Shown here one piece after another: positions 57,251 through 64,000 of a stretch of 64,000 bases of DNA (position 1 is the first letter of the stretch; every line of letters starts with the position of its first letter). The stretch is from Agapanthus africanus (lineage: Eukaryota > Streptophyta > Magnoliopsida > Asparagales > Amaryllidaceae). The notes beneath the pieces were generated by a model. The model did no database searches. It had not been told where the DNA came from and saw nothing but the letters and a program-made list of their open reading frames with translations. Both the position numbers and the translations under genes were made by a program. The stretch lies in the NCBI GenBank assembly GCA_030015575.1, contig CM057337.1, forward strand, positions 338,530,583-338,594,582, read 5' to 3'.

Positions 57251-58484
57251 ATGGTTAAGGAAACCATGTTAGAAATTTATGGATATGGTTAAAGAATTAT
57301 TAGGAGACAAGATATACCACGACTTAAGGTTATAGTGTATGGTTTAGTGTGACATGATATGATAGAAATGATGTCTTGAATTGATATATAAAGATGTGAA
57401 ACGTGAATGTGAATCACGATATATATATATATATATATATGTAGTGAAAAAGAATCAGTATGAGATTATAGTGGCATGTTATGAGGTTGATAAATATGAT
57501 ATGAGATTAAGAAGATAACTTGATGTGAGATATTAATATGAAGAAAAGAGTATACGATGTGATATGATGACTTGGTTTGATATGTCGTTATATGGATGCC
57601 AGTCGATATGAGATTGATACAGATGTGACCTGAGAGATAGGTATATATATATGTATAATGATGTGAATAATGAGTGATATGCCGTACGAGACGTTAGGTC
57701 CGTACCCTCATTGTCATATAAGTTGATAAAATTCCTAATTGTTTAATGCTTCCGTACGATGTATTACCGTACGTGATGTTGTGAGGCTGGATGCCGATTG
57801 ATAGATTCACCGACTCGGTTATGTTATAGATACGTATACCTTATAGCGTTGCGCTTACGATGCACCTTATTCTACGTTCATGATATTCTCATTATATTAC
57901 ATATACATATGCTAGTACACCTACACCATTATCGATGATGTGTATGTTACACTTACACGGATTGACCGGCTCACACACTTTCATTATCGATAATCGCTAT
58001 GTCACTACACTGTAGAATTGCTACGTCATTATGCTATGTTGCACAATATACTTGATATGCTCACATTTCTGTTCTATGTTTGCATACATCATGCTTTACG
58101 ATTATATGCATTGAGATGCTGTTTTCATGAGATTCTAGATTTGAGAATCGTGGTTATATTTCAAAAGAAAGTATGTATTGTTTTAAAAACCCGGTTTCTC
58201 TTGATATGATATTTCGAGACGTCTACCATGAGTTTTCTCGATTCTGAGATTGGTATGTGAAACCCGATTTGAGGAGCGGTAGGCACCGTCTGCGGGTACA
58301 TGGTGGACCCGGTGAGATACCCCGGGGTAAGAGGAATCGTATAATTAGGCGGCGAGCCTGGCAGGGGAGCACTACCTACCGGTGATAGTATTTGGACTCG
58401 GCGGTTATCTGGAGGATACCGACCGGAGTCGTGAGATGATATGGGCCGATCCGGACTGCCGGAGCCCGAGAGATGAGGATTTAC

Positions 58485-58679
58485 ATGTCGATGTTGGACA
58501 CGGGTTTCATGATGTTTCCAGTGTCGATGTTGGACACTCAGGTTTCATGATTTTGATGTGTCGTTGATGAACACACGTTGATTGATATTCTCATATTACA
58601 TGCTTATGCTTTCATGATGTTTCGAGTGTCGATCTTAGACACTCAGGTTCCATGATGTTGTTGTGTCATTGATGGACAC
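58485..58679 (+). repeat. Five 17-bp GTGTC-n7-GACAC dyads in F's LTR
   Basis: Dyads at 58485, 58521, 58558, 58626 and 58663, each 17 bp. Four have GTGTC or a one-base variant paired with GACAC; the third ends AACAC. They lie within a diverged two-copy tandem repeat of about 105 bp. Confidence 0.75.
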
Positions 58680-59526
58680 GTGGATGATATCCACATGCAT
58701 GCATGCATTTATTATATTGTTGGCATATATGCAGATACGGTCACCCTAGATATCATAGTATTACCTTTATGATATAGTTGACCTAGGAGTCGTTGTTTTA
58801 TTCGATTTCTACCTGATGATGTTTTCTACTCACGAGTTGGCAACTTACCCCCGTTGTGCCACAATTTTTGCAGGTTGACCGTATGGATCAGTAGCGGCAT
58901 TGCTGGCACACAGCTAGCATTCGGGTGATATGCTTTGGTAGGTGGTATATATTGGATCGTACCACTCTTGTATTATTATTCCTATTGTATCTAGTCAACT
59001 CCATCAATCAGAACTAGTATTTGTATAAATAGTAAGACTTAGAAAGACTTGTGGTTGCGAGACTTAGAGCGATGGGTTATATGTTCGCTTGGTAGATTGA
59101 TGTCTTGCTTTATTTACATTATCCTTTATGTTTATCTTCGCCGTTGGGTGTCGTATACATATATTTTGACTTGCGTGGTTGTGATTCCGCCGATTGGCGA
59201 AGAGCTAGCTCCCGCTTGGGGATGCCTTTTATATTATCATGTATTTGTGCTTTTGGATCAAAATATATAAGGGAGGTGCTGCCCAAAATTTTAAAAAGAC
59301 GAAACATGTTTTTCAACTAGTAAAATCCACTTGTATTTTTCATGTTCCATTTTCTATGCATTTAAGAAAACATTTGATTTCATAATACCGTTATTTCAAA
59401 ACTTCACCTCTTTTATTTTCCTTAAAAGGTTTAGATTTCTGGGTTTCGGCTTACTTAATTTACGTTACGCCTTTAGACGTGGCGTGATTTAAGTGCCAGT
59501 CACGAACTAAATTTCGGGTCGTGACA

Positions 59527-60280
59527 TGGTATAACCCATTCGGTTTTGTCTTTTGATTGCTTCTTTTAGTTCTTACTTTGCATAGCGGTATTTATGAAAT
59601 ATCCTGCACCTTATTCGATAAGGAAAGAGCCGAGACCCCTTCACCAGGAGTGATCTCTTTAGCAAAACTAGAAAAAAGTCTCAAAAATACTTCTTTTCAA
59701 AAATTACTCGATTCTACAACGATATCAAGTTCATTGCGCTCATGGTTTTCTTAAAAACCTGCGTAGCCCTTTGTCATTTCAGATAAGTGCTATTTCAGTA
59801 TCCGTGCTGCGGTAGTTTGGCCTGCGTCATGGCGTAGTGTATGGTAGCTGATTAGTACTTATCCGCAGCATGAGATGTGATTGGATTAGGGTATTCGTAC
59901 GATGTTGTTTGGCCTGCGTCAAGGGTCGTACAGGTGGGTTTAATTCAATCAGAAAATGCACGGGTTGAACTTGACTAGCGGACTATAGATTGTTTGGCCT
60001 GCGTCAAGGTCATAGCATGCTAGGGGCAAAAGTATTATCGAGAATTTCAAGTGTTGAAATTTGCAATGAGATTGCATACCTTCTATGAGATAGTTGGATC
60101 CTGATACCCACTGTGAGTAAGAGTTACTCCTGAGAGAGTTTTACACATGACAATTAGTCAATCAAGTAGGTGTCTAGAAAGGTGTTAATGGGGTAACGCC
60201 CCTGAGAAAACAAGGTTTATTTTAATTAGGTCTGTGCAAAAGCACGGGGAACCTCCTTCAAAGTACCGACACTGACCTGG
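59527..60280 (+). mobile_element. Element G: fragment of copia leader between F and H
   Basis: Matches the leaders of A and B from the gap between the two modules to just before pol. It holds one module (59576-59664; outer stem AAAGAG/CTCTTT, CCTTAT/ATAAGG, GGTATTT/AAATATC), the right closing-stem arm GATTCTACAAC near 59710, and the triple array with loop CTGC. F inserted at its left and H at its right. The rest of G lies outside the window. Confidence 0.85.
59810..60016 (+). other. Triple stem-loop array in G (loop CTGC)
   Basis: TTGGCCTGCGTCAAGG at 59909 and 59994, with TTGGCCTGCGTCATGG at 59817. Stem TTGGC/GTCAA with one G-U. The outer flank of unit 1 pairs as GCTGCG/CGTAGT. Confidence 0.78.
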
Positions 60281-61580
60281 TGATTATTCCAAAAATATGA
60301 GTTTACCGCAATCAGAAACGGCGTCGCTTCGCAGCTAGCCGGTGAGTGCGGGTCGATCCACAGAGACGGGTAAATTTCTTTAAAGTGATTTAACGAGTTG
60401 ATTCTTTTTGTAGTTTTGGTAGGTTTATAAAAATCTAAAGACTAGATCTAATTAATTTAATTAAGAATCTTGCTAGGGTTAGGATTAGGGGAAGTTTTGG
60501 AAATTAAAGATTTTTCCTCACCGCTTTCAATACCTTCCTTTTTTAGATCTCTTAGATGTTAAGTTAATTATCAATAAAGTGGATACAAATCTTTTGGGAA
60601 GATGTTTCTTCCTCTATATTTGTACCCTACCTTTATTGATAATTATCCTAACCCTCACGGAAAACGCGCGGAACCGGCCCTTTATACTACGGTTCATCGT
60701 TACCTCGAAGGGTAGGATGCCGCAGGGAGCGGTTGTGTTCGTATGCGTGAAGTTCTTATTCATTAGGTGAAGGTGGTATTGAAAGGGGCGAGAGATTTCA
60801 TCTCTCAACCCTTTCCCTAAGGCTAACCCTAACAAGCGAGGAGACTACTCGCTCATTAGGGGATGAGAAGACATTAAATTAAAAGAGATAAAAATACTTA
60901 CTAGTTGACGGCTCCCTCCAAACAAGAAGAACAGATCTGAATTTTTATCTCAGAAATTCTGAATTTTATTGATTGAAAAGAGGCATGAGAAAATACAAGG
61001 TCTTGGGTTCTATTTATAGGACATAGAAACCTTAGGGCTACAGATTGCACCGCATGTCTAAAGTTACAATTATACCCCTAAAAAGATCTCTCCAGAGCCG
61101 TCACAAAATATGGTAAAAATTATGCGCATTAGGGCTTCAACTTGCCGCGGAAGCGCCGCGTATATGGGATTTGGGCCGCGCTTCCGCGGCGCAATGATGA
61201 GGTCAGCTTCTGGATTTTTCTGGGCTGCTTGGTATTCTTCTGGTCTTCTTGGTTCTGTATTCAGATAATCATTTGGGATTATGCAGTGATACCAGATTTT
61301 CAACGAACACTTTGCAATGATTCTTGTAACCGTCTTTCTTGCAAATTTGGATCTTTTGTTGTCTTGTTAATTGTGAACTGTTCTTCTGCTGAGCTTTACT
61401 AAGATCTTCCTTTTTGCTGGTCAAAATCCTTCTTTTGTGTCGTCTTTTGTGTTTTTCACTGTTTTCGTGCCAAGAACCTGTAACCTGTAATATATAGCAG
61501 ACATGGGTCAAAAGCACCTGTTTTTATTCTTAAATGCATAAGAATGGGGCATACAAAAATGCAATATTATGTGATAAACA
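60281..61580 (-). repeat. Element H 3' LTR (1300 bp, minus strand)
   Basis: On the plus strand it runs TGATTATTCC to GATAAACA, so it is TG...CA on either strand. TATA box on the minus strand at 61011-61018. GC cassette GCCGCGGAAGCGCCGCG (61144-61160) and GCCGCGCTTCCGCGGCGC (61175-61192), followed by ATGATGAGGTCAG. Confidence 0.87.
61011..61018 (-). promoter_or_regulatory. TATA box of H's LTR
   Basis: TATAAATA on the minus strand, in the same setting as E's LTR TATA box. Confidence 0.6.
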
Positions 61581-61582
61581 AA

Positions 61583-63069
61583 TACCCCCAAACTTATCCT
61601 TTGCTCGCCCTCGAGCAAACTTATTAAAAAAAATCTAACCTAGCCGCACTTTCGCAGGGAAACGCGATTGCACTGAGCTCGTGCAACAAGCCGTTAAACC
61701 TCTAGGTGTCCCTAGTAGGAGGAGTGTTGTCTCCTGAGGGTTTTCAGCGGATTACACCCACAAAATCCTATCAATTTGGCCTTTCGACTTTTGTTCTCCA
61801 ATTAGGTTTTCTAACAAGGAATTCTATTATCTTTTGACTCGCAAATTATCCACCCATATTCTTCACACTTCCTCATTATTTAACTTAAGATTATATATGT
61901 CCTATAGAATTACCTAGCTTTCGGCATTTCTTAAGTCTTCCTTCTAGGGTTTCATCTCTACTTAGGAATTTTCTATCAACTCCATTAAAGATACAAATTC
62001 TATCTTTCATTCCTCTCTTTTATCTAAATTCCAATCACATACCCCTACGTGTGTGTAAAGATCACCCCTACACTTGGAAATTCAATTCAAGCAATCATGC
62101 CCTAGTCCATTGTCCAAAGTACTTATTAATTGGTGAATAAAATTTGCTTACACATCCTTCATGCGACCGTTAATACTTCTTGAGGTACCAACGACCGATT
62201 ACAAAATGCGTTTGCACTTTAAAGCGTACTTCCTAGTCTTTGCAACACCCAAGGCTTTAGCAGTGACTCCCAAACCAGTTGGTCTAAGGCACTAGGTGAT
62301 GAAGCACCCTCGCTAAATATTTTTCTATTTTTACAGCCTTAAGTAATCATAAAAACCAGTGTCCATTTTTTTTCCTTTATTCACTTTTTTTTCTTTTATT
62401 TTCATTGTACTAAGGACTTTAGACAAGAGCATTTCAAGGTCTCCTCTACTATTCCAAGTTTCAAGGTGCGTGATTGTGCAAATTGTAAGGTATACATTTT
62501 CAGAATCTAGACTTAAGATAGGAACTATTTTTCAAACTTATACTCTAATGAGAACATTAATACTCTTCCCTTGTTTCGACTTAGCCCAAGAAGTGAACCC
62601 AAAATTTGCCTATTTCTAAATAAACTACAAAAACATATACTTTCTACCGTTAAACTTTAAGAAAGGTTATTTTTAGGGTTTTTAATTTACTAAGTCTAAG
62701 ATCTAGTTGTTCCTAACCAGTTGACCTATTTGTCAAACTCAAGTCAATTAGCCAAAATTGAATACAGTAATTTTTATAATTTTTGAAATTTTTCAAATTT
62801 TTATGGGTTTTCAAATAAATATGCAAATGCAAAAATATGTACAAATGAATGCGAAGGAAGAAGACGTACCGAGCATACCCCCAAACTTGAACTTGACAGT
62901 GTCCTCACTGTCATGCTAAACCAAGAGGGTCAAAATGCCGATACTCTCCTGTTTATTTATTTACAATTTTTTTTTTATTTTTAATGTTTTGAATTTTTTT
63001 TTTTTATTTTTTAGAGAAAAAGAAAACAAAAATATATACAAAAAGACCCTCCCCCAAACTTCAATTAAA
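61583..63069 (-). other. H 3' untranslated region with three purine-tract-like motifs
   Basis: Plus-strand TACCCCCAAACTT at 61583-61595 (next to the LTR), TACCCCCAAACTT at 62876-62888, and CCCTCCCCCAAACTT at 63047-63061. The hairpin GACAGTG-TCCT-CACTGTC (62895-62912) lies next to the middle one, as in E. No gene. Confidence 0.75.
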
Positions 63070-64000
63070 CTATGTTAGACAATACTGCCCAACTTTGCAT
63101 AGGCCAAAAGTCAACACCAACCATTCGAAAAATTTATCAGTAAAGAATATTGGTGGGTGAAAAAATAAGTAGTGGTGGTCCGCAAAGAATTGGGGAAGAT
63201 AGAAGTAGTGGAATGGGAGGTGTGGAGGTGAATATACAGGTGATGGTGATGCATCGATACGAGAATGTAAGTGATCAGCAATCAGTGGAATGTTGGCATT
63301 CTCGTACCTTATTAAAAGAAATGGGGGTATTTCAACTTCTAAGGGAGGAAGTTGGCTCACCACAATACCCCCAAGATGTTCCCGTGTGTCCTCTATTGAC
63401 ATGGCATCATCCATCAAAGGTGTATGATATTTACTTAGGAGGGAACTGATCTCCTCGATGTCCGCCATAGTCCTACCGAAAACTTGCCGCCCATCTTGTA
63501 AGACTTTTAAAATAGCGTTCTCTTGCTCGAAGGCTAGAGAGGCTGATATGATAATGGGAAAAGTCTCATTCTCACCTATATAAGCATATCTACGGTGAGA
63601 CGGCAAGGGCATGAGTTCGAAATTATGAGGCGAAAGAACCATTGCGGAATCTACCTCGAACTCAAAGGACTCTAACACAGGTTCGAAATCACTGCAAACA
63701 ACCGATTCGGATGGTTCGACTGACTCATCCAAAAATTCAAACGACTCATATTCGGGCTGTGAGTCGTCGTCATCCGAAAAAGTGAAACATTGATAATCAG
63801 CATCGGTTGTGTCAACAGTAGTAGGCTCAAGGAGGGACGCACTAGTGGCGTCAAAACTGTTTTCATCAAATAGAAATCTTTCAAGCTCGCAGTCCTCCTG
63901 CGTGATTTCGTGAATAGAGCAAACTTCTCGTGTACTAGTTTTAGGCACGGGGGGCAGACTTCCCATCTTATAAATATTGAACTCACTAGACCTCTTTCCG
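63070..64000 (-). pseudogene. H truncated Athila polyprotein (post-protease spacer, then unrelated tail)
   Basis: The frame is open from the window edge to a stop at 63070. From the edge to about 63410 it follows E's spacer between protease and RT: VCSIHEITQEDCELERFLF, YQCFTFSDDD, YESFEFLDE and YAYIGENETFPIIISASL each match E residues in order. After LMDDAMSIEDTREHL it departs from E just where RT's first motifs should start, and continues about 110 codons with no recognised domain (several FFxxPPIFF-like hydrophobic runs) before stopping. This looks like an internal deletion that fused the spacer to downstream sequence. Any gag and protease would lie beyond 64000. Confidence 0.8.

Larger units (their letters stand above)
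8575..59526 (+). mobile_element. Element F: Ty3/gypsy retrotransposon, pol lost, host of D, E, C and B
   Basis: F is defined by a 5' LTR end at 9367 (...CGTGACA), a degraded Met-type primer site after it, a purine tract AAGGGGGGAAGAT at 35233-35245, and a 3' LTR starting TGTAACATTTCAG (35246) and ending CGTGACA (59526). Removing C and B leaves a 3' LTR of about 3.87 kb. Its last 790 bp match 8575-9367 with roughly 4% differences. Removing E leaves an interior of only about 3.5 kb: a gag-like remnant, an array of small dyads and a 3' non-coding part, with no pol. The LTR ends and primer suggest the Tekay/Del chromovirus group, but this is a judgement without pol. Confidence 0.85.
57039..59526 (+). 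repeat. Element F 3' LTR, segment 3
   Basis: Resumes after B's duplication and ends CGTGACA. Contains two AT dinucleotide runs (57206-57246 and 57419-57440), five GTGTC/GACAC dyads (58485-58679), and the final 790 bp that match F's 5' LTR. No gene seen. Confidence 0.85.
60281..64000 (-). mobile_element. Element H: Athila-type element, minus strand, RT onward missing (right end outside window)
   Basis: Read on the minus strand, a TG-CA LTR (60281-61580), a purine tract (61583-61595), a 1.5-kb untranslated part and a coding frame homologous to E's region after protease. The LTR end CCGGCTAGCTGCGAAGCGACG... recalls E's LTR end. In H the frame diverges from E before RT, so RT, RNase H and integrase are absent at the expected place. 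H is inserted into G; its duplication cannot be checked because the far end is outside. Confidence 0.88.

Noticed and set aside
63150-63449. Plus-strand frame opposite the H polyprotein
   Set aside because: It is a shadow of the minus-strand frame, which has clear homology to E.
1-64000. Host genes, tRNA or rRNA genes
   Set aside because: I saw none. TGGTATCAGAGC sites are retrotransposon primer sites, not tRNA genes, and every stretch can be assigned to an element.

Overview
This window contains no host gene that I can recognise. It is a stack of nested LTR retrotransposons, of the kind found in the repeat-rich heterochromatin of a flowering-plant nuclear genome. The evidence is paired TG...CA long terminal repeats, 5-bp target-site duplications, initiator-Met-type primer sites (TGGTATCAGAGC) for the Ty1/copia elements, an Asp-tRNA-type site (TGGCGCCGTTGCCGGGGA) for a Ty3/gypsy Athila-type element, and matching gag/pol coding remains. 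The species cannot be named from the sequence.

Layout. The oldest visible layer is G, a fragment of copia leader (59527-60280). F, a Ty3/gypsy element with LTRs of about 3.9 kb, was inserted into G and spans 8575-59526. D, a decayed copia (1-8574, left end outside the window), sits in F's 5' LTR. E, an Athila-type gypsy (11287-33695, duplication CTGCA), sits in F's interior, and copia A (13892-24292, duplication GGTCT) sits in E's leader. Copia C (35583-45458, duplication ATTTG) and copia B (46511-57033, duplication TTTAA) both sit in F's 3' LTR. H, a minus-strand Athila-type element (60281 to beyond 64000), interrupts G. The order of events is therefore G, then F, then E, then A, a nest four levels deep.

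The copia elements A, B, C, D and G belong to one Angela/BARE-like family: the LTRs of A, B and C carry 'ATGCCCTAGAGGC' and the internal region ends 'GTGCAAGTGGGAGATTG'. Two structural lineages are present. C carries gag with a CCHC knuckle followed by pol, broken only by in-frame stops. B keeps a complete pol frame with no gag, and A and D share this gag-less plan but have ruined pol. A's LTRs are about 99% identical although its pol is wrecked, so A was probably moved by proteins from other copies.

Most notable are the 2-3 kb untranslated leaders of these copia elements. They carry several conserved potential RNA stem-loops whose paired bases change together between elements: a three-hairpin module present twice in A, B and D and absent from C; a set of three hairpins whose loop sequence is the same within an element but different between elements; and several single hairpins. 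A GC-rich palindromic cassette lies about 200 nt after every copia primer site and recurs in the unrelated Athila-type elements E and H. Together these look like a structured packaging or dimerisation region of a helper/parasite retrotransposon system. That function is inference; the pairing is visible in the sequence.
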